From NCBI RefSeq assembly GCF_008973465.1, contig NZ_WBXN01000004.1:3698501-3762500 (forward strand): DNA of 64,000 nt. Reading direction: 5' to 3'. Every line of letters starts with the position of its first letter. The first letter of the stretch is position 1. This stretch comes from Streptomyces sp. SS1-1 (GTDB lineage: Bacteria > Actinomycetota > Actinomycetes > Streptomycetales > Streptomycetaceae). Below, piece by piece: positions 15,309 to 23,425 of this stretch. A model generated the notes under the pieces. The model was not told where the DNA came from. It did not search any database and saw nothing but the letters and a program-made list of their open reading frames with translations. Both the position numbers and the translations under genes were made by a program.

Positions 15309-16238
15309 GTGACCGCGTTCGAACCCACGCCCCCGCCGGGCGCACCCCCCGCCGCGTACGACGCCGTCGTGCTCGCCGGCGGCGCGGCCCGGCGGCTGGG
15401 CGGCGTGGACAAACCCGCGGTCCGCGTGGGCGGCCGGGCCCTGCTCGACCGGGTCCTCGGCGCCTGCGCCGACGCGCGGGCGACCGTCGTCGTCGCCGGC
15501 CCGCGTCCCACCGCCCGTCCGGTGCGCTGGGCCCGGGAGGACCCGCCCGGCGGCGGCCCGCTCGCCGCCCTGGACGCCGGGCTCCGGCACACCACCGCCG
15601 ACGTGGTCGTCGTCCTCTCCGCCGATCTGCCGTTCCTCCACGAGGACACGGTGCGCACCCTGCTGGCCGCCCTCAGCGGCGCCCCGGACACGGCGGGCGC
15701 GCTGCTCACCGACGCCGACGGCCGCGACCAGCCGCTCGTCGCCGCCTACCGCGCCCCGGCCCTGCGCCGTGAACTGGCCGCGGTCACCCGGGAACACGGC
15801 GCGCTGACCGGGCTCCCCCTGCGCCGGCTGACCGGCGCCCTCGACCTCACCCGCGTCCCCGACCCCGTCGCGTCCTTCGACTGCGACACCTGGGACGACA
15901 TCGCCACCGCCAGGGCACGCATCAGGGAGCATGGGCACGTGTTGGATGAATGGATCTCCGCAGCCAAGGACGAACTGGGCATCGACCTCGACGTCGACAT
16001 CAAGGTCCTGCTGGACCTCGCCCGGGACGCGGCCCACGGCGTCGCGCGGCCCGCGGCGCCCCTGACCACCTTCCTCGTCGGCTACGCGGCCGGCCGGGCC
16101 CAGGGCGGCCCCGAGGCCGTCGCGGAGGCGTCCCGCAAGGCCGCCGCGCTCGCCCGGCGCTGGGCGGACGAGGCCGCCGCCGCCAAGGCCGACGCGGCCC
16201 CCGACGCCACCCCCGACACCCGCCCGGACGCCGGATGA
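15309..16238 (+). CDS. MobA-like nucleotidyltransferase fused to a DUF6457-type domain
   Basis: A 309-residue protein. Residues 20-200 are a MobA-like NTP-transferase: VVLAGGAARRLGGVDKP holds the GTP loop and Lys, and VVVLSADLPFLHEDTVRTLL the metal-binding Asp. MobA attaches GMP to molybdopterin to make the guanine dinucleotide cofactor. Residues about 215-295 (VLDEWISAAKDELGIDLDVD ... TTFLVGYAAGRAQGG) form a small helical domain of the DUF6457 type that often stands alone in actinobacteria. The fused arrangement suggests a joint role in molybdenum cofactor handling. The GTG at 15309 follows a leaderless -10 box. The stop overlaps the moeA start (ATGA). Confidence 0.85.
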   Translation: MTAFEPTPPPGAPPAAYDAVVLAGGAARRLGGVDKPAVRVGGRALLDRVLGACADARATVVVAGPRPTARPVRWAREDPPGGGPLAALDAGLRHTTADVVVVLSADLPFLHEDTVRTLLAALSGAPDTAGALLTDADGRDQPLVAAYRAPALRRELAAVTREHGALTGLPLRRLTGALDLTRVPDPVASFDCDTWDDIATARARIREHGHVLDEWISAAKDELGIDLDVDIKVLLDLARDAAHGVARPAAPLTTFLVGYAAGRAQGGPEAVAEASRKAAALARRWADEAAAAKADAAPDATPDTRPDAG

Positions 16239-17620
16239 CCCCCGGCGGCACGCGGGCCGGCCAGGACGCCGAGGACCTCGACATCGAGGAGGTGCTCGCC
16301 CTCGTGAACGAAGGCCACGGCCCGTCCGCGCACGGCGACTCCGTGCCCGCCCCCACCCCGCGCCCCCATGGCTCCGGGCGGTCCGGCCGGGCCGCGGAGG
16401 ACGGCCATCACCGGGCCACGCCCTGGCCCGACGCCCGCGAGACCGCCGCCCGGGCGGCCCGTGCGGCGGTGAAGGCCGCGCGCCGCGCCCCCGTCCCGGT
16501 GCCGCTGGACGCCGCCCTCGGCCTCACCCTGGCCACCCCGCTCACCGCGCTGACCGACCTGCCCTCCTTCGACACCTCCGCGATGGACGGCTGGGCGATC
16601 GCCGGGCCGGGCCCCTGGGCGGTACGCGAGGAGGGCGTCCTGGCCGGGCACGCCGAGGCCGCCGCGCTGACCGACGGGGAGGCCGTGCGGATCGCGACCG
16701 GCGCCCGTATCCCGCCGGACACCACCGCCGTGCTGCGCTCCGAGCACGGCACCCTGGACGCCAAGGGCCGGCTGCACGCCGGCCGGGACATCGAACCGGG
16801 CCAGGACATCCGCCCGCGCGGCCAGGAGTGCCGTACCGGCGACCATCTGCTCGCGACCGGCACCATCGTGACCCCGGCCGTGCTCGGAGTGGCCGCGGCC
16901 GCCGGGTACGACACGCTCACGGCGGTGCCCCGCCCCCGGGTGGAAGTCCTCGTCCTCGGCGACGAGTTGCTCACCGAAGGGCTCCCCCACGACGGGAAGA
17001 TCCGTGACGCCCTCGGGCCGATGCTGCCGCCCTGGCTGCGCGCCCTCGGCGCCGAGGTCCTCGCCGTGCGCCGGCTCGGCGACTCCGCCAGGGCCCTGCA
17101 CAAGGCGCTCACCGCCTCCCGCGCCGACCTCGTCGTCACCACGGGCGGCACCGCCGCCGGCCCCGTCGACCATGTCCACCCCACGCTGGAGCGCATGGGC
17201 GCCGAACTGCTGGTGGACGGCGTCCAGGTGCGCCCCGGCCACCCCATGCTGTTGGCCCGGCTCAAGGAGGACCAGCACCTGGTCGGCCTGCCCGGCAACC
17301 CGCTGGCCGCCGTGTCCGGGCTGCTCACGCTCGCCGAGCCGCTGCTGCGGACGCTCGCGGCACGTCCCGCGCCCGAGTCCTACACGCTTCCGTTGAAGGA
17401 GGCCGTGCACGGGCATCCGCGGGACACCCGGCTGGTGCCGGTCGTGCTGCGCGGCGACCACGCCGTGCCGCTGCACTACCACGGCCCGGCCATGCTGCGC
17501 GGCATGGCGGCGGCCGACGCCCTGGCCGTCGTACCGCCCGGAGGTGCCCGGGCCGGTCAGGAGACCGCACTGCTGGATCTGCCCTGGGCGGCCGCCGGTA
17601 TCGAGGTGTGTTTCACGTGA
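16235..17620 (+). CDS. moeA: Molybdopterin molybdotransferase MoeA
   Basis: A 461-residue MoeA, about 50 residues longer than E. coli MoeA because of a disordered N-terminal stretch before residue 60. FDTSAMDGWA near 111-120 is the MoeA signature. ATGARIPPDTTAVLRSE, GDELLTEG and TTGGTAAGPVDHVHP (near 301) follow; the last departs from the textbook GGVSVG but fits the same loop. VGLPGNPLAAVSGLL is domain IV. It inserts molybdate into adenylylated molybdopterin. The start overlaps the MobA-like gene by 4 nt. The last 13 nt overlap the potassium-channel gene, and a perfect parS site lies across the junction. Confidence 0.88.
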   Translation: MTPGGTRAGQDAEDLDIEEVLALVNEGHGPSAHGDSVPAPTPRPHGSGRSGRAAEDGHHRATPWPDARETAARAARAAVKAARRAPVPVPLDAALGLTLATPLTALTDLPSFDTSAMDGWAIAGPGPWAVREEGVLAGHAEAAALTDGEAVRIATGARIPPDTTAVLRSEHGTLDAKGRLHAGRDIEPGQDIRPRGQECRTGDHLLATGTIVTPAVLGVAAAAGYDTLTAVPRPRVEVLVLGDELLTEGLPHDGKIRDALGPMLPPWLRALGAEVLAVRRLGDSARALHKALTASRADLVVTTGGTAAGPVDHVHPTLERMGAELLVDGVQVRPGHPMLLARLKEDQHLVGLPGNPLAAVSGLLTLAEPLLRTLAARPAPESYTLPLKEAVHGHPRDTRLVPVVLRGDHAVPLHYHGPAMLRGMAAADALAVVPPGGARAGQETALLDLPWAAAGIEVCFT

Positions 17621-18714
17621 AACTTCCGGGTCAGGACGCGATCGCCCGTCAGGCGGACGAGCGGATCGCGACCTATCGGGTCACGCTCCCGAAGAAGCTC
17701 GTGGAGCACCCCTTCCGGCAGGTCGCCAAGCGGGTGTCGCTGGCCCTCGCCCTGCTGGTGCTCACGGCGCTGATCGTCTACGCCGACCACGGGGGCTACA
17801 ACGACAGCTCCGACGGCTCGGTCGACCTTCTCGACGCCTTCTACTACTCGACCGTCACGCTGTCGACCACCGGGTACGGGGACATCACCCCGGTCAGCGA
17901 CGCCGCCCGGTTCACGAATATCTTCGTCATCACGCCCATGCGGGTGCTGTTCCTGATCATCCTGGTCGGCACCACGCTCGAGGTCCTTACCGAACGGACC
18001 CGCGAGGAATGGCGCCTGAACCGCTGGAGGTCCACCTTGCGTGACCACACCGTCGTCGTCGGCTTCGGCACCAAGGGCCGTTCGGCGATCCAGACCGTCT
18101 GCGCGACAGGGCTCAGCAAGAACCAGGTCGTCGTGGTCGACCCCAGCTCCAAGGTGATCGAGGCGGCCGTCGCCGAGGGCTACGCCGGTGTCACCGGGGA
18201 CGCGACCCGCAGTGAGGTCCTGAAGCGGGCCGAGGTGCACAAGGCGCGGAAGATCATCATCGCGACCCAGCGCGACGACACGGCCGTGCTGGTGACCCTC
18301 ACGGCCCGCCAGCTCAACCGGGGCGCGAAGATCGTGGCCGCGGTCCGCGAGGAGGAGAACGCCCCGCTGCTGAAGCAGTCCGGGGCGGACGCCGTCATCA
18401 CCAGCGCCAGCGCCGCCGGACGGCTGCTCGGCCTGTCCGTGCTCAGCCCCGCGGCCGGCATGGTGCTGGAGGACCTGATCCACCAGGGCACGGGACTCGA
18501 CATCGTCGAACGGCCGGTCATAAAGGCCGAGGTGGGCAAGAACCCCCGGGAGCTGGACGACCTGGTGGTCAGCGTCCTGCGCGGGCACCGGGTGCTCGGC
18601 TACGACGACCCGGACGTCGGCACCCTGGAGCTGACGGACCGGCTCATCACCATCGTGCGGGCGACGCCGGGCGCGCAGGTCGCGCCCGACGCCTGGCGGC
18701 TGCCTCAGGGCTGA
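17608..18714 (+). CDS. Two-helix potassium channel with RCK/TrkA-N domain
   Basis: A 368-residue K+ channel of the Kch/MthK type. A first transmembrane helix (VSLALALLVLTALIVYADHG) is followed by the pore with selectivity filter STTGYGD near residues 86-92 and a second helix (VLFLIILVGTTLEVL). The cytoplasmic NAD-binding RCK domain has VVVGFGTKGRSAIQ near 148, and a TrkA-C-like end follows. The start is taken as GTG 17608 (N-terminus MFHVKLPG). GTG 17617 is also possible; both lie inside the parS site, which itself dictates the FHVK codons. It overlaps moeA by 13 nt and so is probably transcribed with it. The physiological trigger is unknown. Confidence 0.88.
   Translation: MFHVKLPGQDAIARQADERIATYRVTLPKKLVEHPFRQVAKRVSLALALLVLTALIVYADHGGYNDSSDGSVDLLDAFYYSTVTLSTTGYGDITPVSDAARFTNIFVITPMRVLFLIILVGTTLEVLTERTREEWRLNRWRSTLRDHTVVVGFGTKGRSAIQTVCATGLSKNQVVVVDPSSKVIEAAVAEGYAGVTGDATRSEVLKRAEVHKARKIIIATQRDDTAVLVTLTARQLNRGAKIVAAVREEENAPLLKQSGADAVITSASAAGRLLGLSVLSPAAGMVLEDLIHQGTGLDIVERPVIKAEVGKNPRELDDLVVSVLRGHRVLGYDDPDVGTLELTDRLITIVRATPGAQVAPDAWRLPQG
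17610..17623. other. parS: parS site (ParB-binding), copy 1
   Basis: GTTTCACGTGAAAC is a perfect 14-bp palindrome identical to the parS sequence reported for Streptomyces. It spans the moeA stop and the channel start codons, so it is maintained inside coding sequence of two genes. ParB would load here to organise the origin region. Confidence 0.88.
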
Positions 18715-18728
18715 CGCACCGCCCGGTT

Positions 18729-19577
18729 CTACTTGCGGTTGTACAGACGCATCGTGACCGGCCCGAAGACCAGCACGAACAGGCAAATCCAGCCCAGCGA
18801 CCAGGCGACGTCGGCCGCGGGCCAGTCGCCCGCCATCAGTCCGCGCACCGCCGTGGCCAGATGGGTGATCGGGCTGTTGTTGACGAACGCCTGGAGCCAG
18901 CCCGGCATGGTCCTCGGGTCGACGAAGACGTTGGACAGGAAGGTCAGCGGGAAGATCACCATCATGCTGACGCCCATCACCGACTTCTCGGAGCGCAGCA
19001 GCAGACCGAACATCGTCCAGATCCACGAGAACGCGAAGGAGAAGGCGACCAGCAGCGCGATGCCCGCGACGACGCCGCCCACTCCGCCGTCCGGACGGAA
19101 GCCGAGGATCATGCCGACGGTGAGCATCACGACGGACGCGATGGTGTAGCGCAGGGCGTCGCCCAGCAGATAGCCGACCATCGTGGACGGGCGCCAGATC
19201 GGCAGCGTCCGGAACCGGTCGAAGACGCCCTTCTCGATGTCGGTGTTCACCGAGACACCGGTGTACATGGTGATCATCACGACCGACATCACCAGGATGC
19301 CCGGCAGCAGGAACTGGATGTACGCCGTCGGGGACCCGGCCAGGGCGCCCCCGAACAGGTACGTGTACATCAGCACCAGCATGATCGGGAACGCGGTGAC
19401 GTCGAAGAGCTGCTCGGGCACGTGCTTGATCTTCAGGATGGCCCGCCAGCCGAACGTCATCGACGCCGACCAGGCGCTGGGCCGCGGCGGACGCTCCTTG
19501 GCGATCAGCAGCGCGGCGAGCGATTCGGTGCTGACGGGGGCGAGGTCCCGGCCCTCGGTCTGTGTCACGGTGCTCAT
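18729..19577 (-). CDS. ABC-2 type transporter permease (DrrB-like)
   Basis: A 282-residue integral membrane protein with six hydrophobic segments, including VTAFPIMLVLMYTYLFGGAL, LVAFSFAFSWIWTMFGLLLR and MGVSMMVIFPLTFLSNVFVD. The FVDPRTMPGWLQAFVNNSPITH motif near the last loop is characteristic of daunorubicin-resistance and NodJ-type ABC-2 permeases. It pairs with the ATPase just upstream in the same operon (start overlaps the ATPase stop by 4 nt). The pair probably exports a hydrophobic compound. The substrate is not visible, and no biosynthetic cluster or dedicated regulator adjoins it. It is convergent with the K+ channel gene. Confidence 0.88.
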   Translation of the reverse strand: MSTVTQTEGRDLAPVSTESLAALLIAKERPPRPSAWSASMTFGWRAILKIKHVPEQLFDVTAFPIMLVLMYTYLFGGALAGSPTAYIQFLLPGILVMSVVMITMYTGVSVNTDIEKGVFDRFRTLPIWRPSTMVGYLLGDALRYTIASVVMLTVGMILGFRPDGGVGGVVAGIALLVAFSFAFSWIWTMFGLLLRSEKSVMGVSMMVIFPLTFLSNVFVDPRTMPGWLQAFVNNSPITHLATAVRGLMAGDWPAADVAWSLGWICLFVLVFGPVTMRLYNRK

Positions 19578-20581
19578 GCCGCCACCTCGTCCTGGTCGCC
19601 CTCGGTCTCATGGGTGTCGTGTCCGGTCAGGGCGAGGAACACCTCGTCCAGGCTGGGCTGGCCCAGCGAGAAGTTGTCGACGGTGATGCCGCCGCGGGCC
19701 AGCTCGGCGAGCGCGCGGCCGGCCTGCTCCGCCGCGCCCTGCCCGTTGCCGGCGCCGCCGACGCGGGCGGTGAGGGCCACGGGATCGGGCTCGGACTGCA
19801 CCTCGGCGTCCAGGGCCAGCCGCAGGATGCGCGCGGCCTCCGGTCGCTGCGCGGGGTCGCGCAGCCGCAGATGGACGGTGCCGGCGCCGACGGACGCCTT
19901 CAGTTCGCCCTTGGTGCCCTCCGCGATCACCCGGCCCTGGTCGATCACGGCGATCCGGGACGCCAGCTGGTCCGCCTCGTCCAGATACTGCGTGGTCAGT
20001 AGGACGGTGGTGCCCTGGGCGACGACCGCGCGCACGATGTCCCAGACCTGGTTGCGGCTGCGGGGGTCCAGGCCGGTCGTCGGCTCGTCGAGGAAGAGCA
20101 GGTCGGGGGTGTTCAGGATCGACGCGGCGATGTCGATACGGCGGCGCATACCGCCCGAGTAGTTCTTGACCTGCTTGCCGGCCGCGTCCGTCAGCCCGAA
20201 CGCCTCCAGCAGCTGTGCCGCGCGCTCGCGTGCGGCCGGCTTGCGGTGGCCGAGGAGGCGGGCCAGCAGGACCAGGTTCTCCGTGCCGGTCAGGTCCTCG
20301 TCGACCGAGGCGTACTGGCCGGTGAGGCTGACCCGGCCGCGTACCGCGTCGGCCTCGCGCACCACGTCGTGCCCGAAGACATGCGCCTCGCCGCCGTCCG
20401 GGCGCAGCAGGGTGGCGAGCATCTTCACCGTGGTCGTCTTGCCGGCGCCGTTCGGTCCGAGGACGCCGTAGACCGTGCCGGCCGGAACCGCGAGGTCCAC
20501 GCCGTCGACGGCCCGTGTCTCACCGAATGTCTTCACCAGGCCCGCGGTCTCGATGGCGAGACCGGTCGTCTGCGTGCTCAT
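19574..20581 (-). CDS. ABC transporter ATP-binding protein (DrrA-like)
   Basis: A 335-residue ATPase. Walker A is GPNGAGKTTT near residue 39, the signature is YSGGMRRR, and Walker B is LLFLDEPTTGLD near 160. The switch region TTQYLDEADQLA has Gln where most families have His, as in DrrA-type exporters. A C-terminal DUF4162-like extension of about 90 residues follows. It powers the permease encoded directly downstream. The ATG at 20581 is preceded by AAGGA at about 20593-20597. Confidence 0.9.
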   Translation of the reverse strand: MSTQTTGLAIETAGLVKTFGETRAVDGVDLAVPAGTVYGVLGPNGAGKTTTVKMLATLLRPDGGEAHVFGHDVVREADAVRGRVSLTGQYASVDEDLTGTENLVLLARLLGHRKPAARERAAQLLEAFGLTDAAGKQVKNYSGGMRRRIDIAASILNTPDLLFLDEPTTGLDPRSRNQVWDIVRAVVAQGTTVLLTTQYLDEADQLASRIAVIDQGRVIAEGTKGELKASVGAGTVHLRLRDPAQRPEAARILRLALDAEVQSEPDPVALTARVGGAGNGQGAAEQAGRALAELARGGITVDNFSLGQPSLDEVFLALTGHDTHETEGDQDEVAA

Positions 20582-20589
20582 GCTGTCGG

Positions 20590-20613
20590 GGTCCTTCCGG
20601 AAGGGTCCTTCCG
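20590..20613. repeat. Direct repeat with palindrome before the exporter operon
   Basis: GGTCCTTCCG occurs at 20590-20599 and 20604-20613, and CCTTCCGGAAGG (20593-20604) is a 12-bp palindrome between them. It overlaps the ribosome binding site of the ATPase gene on the minus strand, so it could be an operator or a leader hairpin. Confidence 0.4.
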
Positions 20614-20738
20614 CGGTCTTGGGCTACGCATGGGGAGACCTTTACGGTCCCGCGAAATCATCGGTGCCGCACAGGATTTTCACCGGGACCGGTGCGGCGC
20701 ACGGGACGGCGGACGGTGGTGGACGCGGGCCCCGGGGG

Positions 20739-20744
20739 TAGCGT
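20739..20744 (+). promoter_or_regulatory. -10 box TAGCGT of a leaderless promoter
   Basis: TAGCGT, then 7 nt, then ATG 20752. Confidence 0.55.
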
Positions 20745-20751
20745 CCGTGAC

Positions 20752-21732
20752 ATGCATGCGATCACGATTGCGGAACCGGGCGGGCCCGAGGCGCTGGTGT
20801 GGGACGAGGTCCCCGACCCCGTGCCGGGCGAGGGCGAAGTGCTGGTCGAGGTGGCGGCGGGCGCCGTCAACCGGGCCGACCTGCTGCAACGGCAGGGCTT
20901 CTACGACCCGCCGCCCGGCTCCTCCCCGTACCCCGGCCTGGAGTGCTCCGGACGGATCGCCGAGGTGGGCCCCGGCGTCTCCGGCTGGGCCGTCGGCGAC
21001 GAGGTCTGCGCGCTGCTCGCGGGCGGCGGCTACGCCGAGAAGGTGGCCGTGCCGGCCGGGCAGCTGCTGCCGGTCCCGGAGGGCGTGAGCCTGACGCAGG
21101 CCGCGGCGCTGCCCGAGGTGGTGTGCACGGTCTGGTCGAACGTCTTCATGATCGCCCATTTGCGTCCCGGCGAGACCCTGCTCGTGCACGGCGGCTCCAG
21201 CGGCATCGGCACCCTCGCGATCCAGCTCGCCAAGGCGGTCGGCGCGAAGGTCGCCGTCACGGCGGGCAGCAAGGAGAAGCTGGAGCGGTGCGCCGAGCTG
21301 GGCGCCGACATCCTGATCGACTACCGGGAGCAGGACTTCGTCGAGGAGATCAAGCAGGCCACGGGCGGTGCCGGGGCCGACGTGATCCTCGACATCATGG
21401 GCGCGAAGTACCTCGACCGCAACGTCCGGGCCCTCGCCGTGAACGGCCGCCTCGCGATCATCGGACTGCAGGGCGGGGTGAAGGGCGAGCTCAACCTGGG
21501 CGCCCTGCTGGCCAAGCGCGCCGCCATCACCGCGACCTCGCTGCGGTCCCGGCCGCTGGAGGAGAAGGCGGCGATCGTCGCGGCCGTGCGTGAGCACGTG
21601 TGGCCGCTGCTGAAGGCCGGCCAGGTCCGTCCGGTCGTCGACCGCGAGATCCCGATGAACGACGCCGCCGAGGCGCACCGGGTGGTCGAGGAGAGCGGGC
21701 ATGTCGGCAAGGTGGTGCTGGTCGTGCCGTAG
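20752..21732 (+). CDS. NAD(P)H-quinone oxidoreductase (zinc-free MDR family)
   Basis: A 326-residue medium-chain reductase. The GroES-like N-terminal part has AVNRADLLQRQGFYDPPPG (the quinone oxidoreductase pattern, with no zinc-ligand Cys cluster), and YPGLECSGRIAEVGPGVSGW. The NADPH-binding Rossmann domain starts at HGGSSGIGTLAIQLAKAVGA near residue 146. DVILDIMGAKYLDRNVRAL and HVGKVVLVV follow. It resembles human TP53I3/PIG3-type enzymes that reduce quinones. The long open frame begins earlier, but ATG 20752 lies 7 nt after a TAGCGT -10 box and matches family N-termini. It is divergent from the DrrAB-like exporter with a 170-nt gap. Confidence 0.88.
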   Translation: MHAITIAEPGGPEALVWDEVPDPVPGEGEVLVEVAAGAVNRADLLQRQGFYDPPPGSSPYPGLECSGRIAEVGPGVSGWAVGDEVCALLAGGGYAEKVAVPAGQLLPVPEGVSLTQAAALPEVVCTVWSNVFMIAHLRPGETLLVHGGSSGIGTLAIQLAKAVGAKVAVTAGSKEKLERCAELGADILIDYREQDFVEEIKQATGGAGADVILDIMGAKYLDRNVRALAVNGRLAIIGLQGGVKGELNLGALLAKRAAITATSLRSRPLEEKAAIVAAVREHVWPLLKAGQVRPVVDREIPMNDAAEAHRVVEESGHVGKVVLVVP

Positions 21733-21784
21733 AGGGGCGTCCTCGGGGCGTGTCCGCGAAGTCCCGCCGGCCGCCTGGCACGCC

Positions 21785-22552
21785 CTACCCGCGGCGCAGG
21801 CGCAGGCCGACGAAGGCGAGGCCCAGGCCGAGGCCGACGAGGACCAGGCCCATGCCGAGGGGCAGGACCTGCAGGACGGGCTGCTGCGCCCGCTGCTGGG
21901 TGCCGGCGCCCTGTGCGTCGTCCGCCGCCCGTTCGGACGGCGGCGCGGTGGCGTCGGCGGCGGCCGCCGTGTCCTCGTCGTCCGGTACGGCGGCGGCGGT
22001 GTCCTCGTCGGCCGGGGGTGCCGTGGCTTCCTGGTCGCCGGCCGGGCGCACCGATGCCTCCGACTCCTCCAGGGGTGCCTTCTGCCGTCCGGGCCGCTCA
22101 CGGCCCTCGCCGGGCCGGCTTCCGGCGCGGGACGGTTCGTCGGAGGGTTTGGTCCGGCCGGCGGAGGGGCCGTGGGCGCTGGCGCTGGGCGACGGCTCGT
22201 GCCGCGCGGAGTGCCAGGACTCCCGCGCCTCCTCCCGGTCACGGGCCTCCTCCCGGTCACGGGCCTCCTCCCGGTCACGGGCCTCCTCGCGCCCGCCCGG
22301 CCTGTGGTGCTCCGGGTGCTCCCCGTGCCGCGACGGCGCGGCGGAGGGCCCCTCGGAGGCGGCGGGGTGCGAGGGGCGCCCGGAGTCCCGGTCCTCCTGC
22401 TCACCGGCGGACGGGTCCGTGGACGGCGACGCCCGGAAAGTCGCCGTGGGGCCCTGAGCGGCGCGCGCGGCCCCGGCGCCGTGGGCCGTGCCGGTGCCAC
22501 CGCCGGCGACCAGTCCCATGACCAGCACACCGAGCAGTCCGGTCGTGCGCAT
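21785..22552 (-). CDS. Secreted or tail-anchored repeat-rich protein of unknown function
   Basis: About 255 residues. The frame is open from 22672, but MRTTGLLGVLVMGLVAGG (ATG 22552; ATG 22561 also possible) begins a clear signal peptide ending near TGTAHGAGA. A long polar, probably disordered region holds three to four REEARD hexapeptides encoded by perfect 18-bp repeats. Acidic Thr/Ala segments (ADEDTAAAVPDDEDTAAAAD) follow. The C-terminus is a hydrophobic helix (LPLGMGLVLVGLGLGLAFVG) with an LRLRRG tail, as in a C-terminally anchored cell-surface protein. No LPXTG-type sortase signal is seen. The family is not recognised. Start codon uncertain. Confidence 0.65.
   Translation of the reverse strand: MRTTGLLGVLVMGLVAGGGTGTAHGAGAARAAQGPTATFRASPSTDPSAGEQEDRDSGRPSHPAASEGPSAAPSRHGEHPEHHRPGGREEARDREEARDREEARDREEARESWHSARHEPSPSASAHGPSAGRTKPSDEPSRAGSRPGEGRERPGRQKAPLEESEASVRPAGDQEATAPPADEDTAAAVPDDEDTAAAADATAPPSERAADDAQGAGTQQRAQQPVLQVLPLGMGLVLVGLGLGLAFVGLRLRRG
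22227..22288. repeat. 18-bp tandem repeat inside the tail-anchored protein gene
   Basis: Three perfect copies of an 18-mer beginning GCCTCCTCCCGGTC lie at 22227-22244, 22245-22262 and 22263-22280, with a truncated fourth after them. They encode the REEARD units in frame, so copy-number change would not shift the frame. Confidence 0.8.
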
Positions 22553-22784
22553 GACCCCCATCGCTCCCACTGCCTTCACCACCCAAGAGAGTCCGCGGCA
22601 CCCCGAGCCAGCCCACCCCCAGGGGACAAGCCTCACAGCACCGGGCGCACCCGGCATTCCGGGCGCCGCCACCCGGCCGACCCGTCCAGGTGGGCGCGTG
22701 AAATCTCCGGCGGCGTGAATGGTGGATCAGCCCCCGCGGGGGGCACCCCGATGATGAGCTGTCCAGGTGCGAGAGAATGGCGGC

Positions 22785-23324
22785 ATGGAGATGCCGAGGA
22801 ACGACAGGCAACCCGAGAACCCCCAGATCCTGGTCGTGGGCCAGGACGGAATGGCGCTCGGTGGCGGCGGCGGGAACGACGACTCCCGCGAGACCCCGGT
22901 GACGGAGCAGGTGGAGCAGCCCGCGAAGGTCATGCGCATCGGCAGCATGATCAAGCAGCTGCTCGAAGAGGTGCGCGCCGCTCCCCTCGACGAGGCGAGC
23001 CGGGCCCGGCTGAAGGAGATCCACGCCAGTTCCGTCAAGGAACTGGAGGACGGCCTGGCCCCCGAGCTCGTCGAGGAGCTGGAACGGCTGTCGCTTCCCT
23101 TCACGGACGAGGGGACGCCGTCCGACGCGGAACTGCGCATCGCGCAGGCTCAGTTGGTCGGCTGGCTGGAGGGCCTCTTCCACGGCATCCAGACCACCCT
23201 GTTCGCCCAGCAGATGGCGGCGCGCGCCCAGCTGGAGCAGATGCGCCGCGCCCTCCCGCCCGGTGTGGGCGGCGACGACGGCGACCACCCGCAGGCCGGC
23301 CGGACGGGCGGCCCGTACCTGTAG
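22785..23324 (+). CDS. bpa: Bacterial proteasome activator (Bpa, DUF2587)
   Basis: A 179-residue protein. Residues about 40-160 form the four-helix Bpa domain (VEQPAKVMRIGSMIKQLLEE, then QLVGWLEGLFHGIQTTLFAQ). The C-terminus is GGPYL, matching the position of the GQYL tail by which mycobacterial Bpa docks into the 20S proteasome ring. Bpa is an ATP-independent ring activator that feeds unfolded proteins to the proteasome. The start is ATG 22785; a GAGAAT -10-like box 6 nt before it suggests a leaderless mRNA, and in-frame GTG 22767 is less likely. The proteasome genes are not in the window. It is convergent with the kinase gene, with a terminator between. Confidence 0.85.
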   Translation: MEMPRNDRQPENPQILVVGQDGMALGGGGGNDDSRETPVTEQVEQPAKVMRIGSMIKQLLEEVRAAPLDEASRARLKEIHASSVKELEDGLAPELVEELERLSLPFTDEGTPSDAELRIAQAQLVGWLEGLFHGIQTTLFAQQMAARAQLEQMRRALPPGVGGDDGDHPQAGRTGGPYL

Positions 23325-23340
23325 GACGTCCTCATCCACG

Positions 23341-23387
23341 GACGACGAGGGCCCGGCGGCCGATGCCGCCGGGCCCTTCCTCGTCGG
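23341..23387. terminator. Bidirectional terminator hairpin between bpa and the kinase gene
   Basis: AGGGCCCGGCGGC (23348-23360), loop CGAT, GCCGCCGGGCCCT (23365-23377) is a perfect 13-bp stem. It is extended by GACGAGG/CCTCGTC with a small bulge. It sits between two convergent genes. Confidence 0.8.
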
Positions 23388-23390
23388 TCC

Positions 23391-23422
23391 GTCACCCGGA
23401 CCGGTTGGTCACCCGGACCGGT
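23391..23422. repeat. 15-bp direct repeat at the 3' end of the kinase gene
   Basis: GTCACCCGGACCGGT at 23391-23405 and 23408-23422, with a partial third copy after. It lies just outside the kinase stop codon. No function seen. Confidence 0.55.
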
Positions 23423-23425
23423 CCG

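Noticed and set aside
12806..15312. Plus-strand frames that run on through the bkd cluster 1 junctions
   Set aside because: They only extend the true genes upstream or shadow them in another frame. The start codons at 12816 and 13820 are fixed by stop-start overlaps and family N-termini.
17608..17617. Treating the FHVK N-terminus of the channel as a protein motif
   Set aside because: These residues follow directly from the parS sequence, so they carry no information about channel function.
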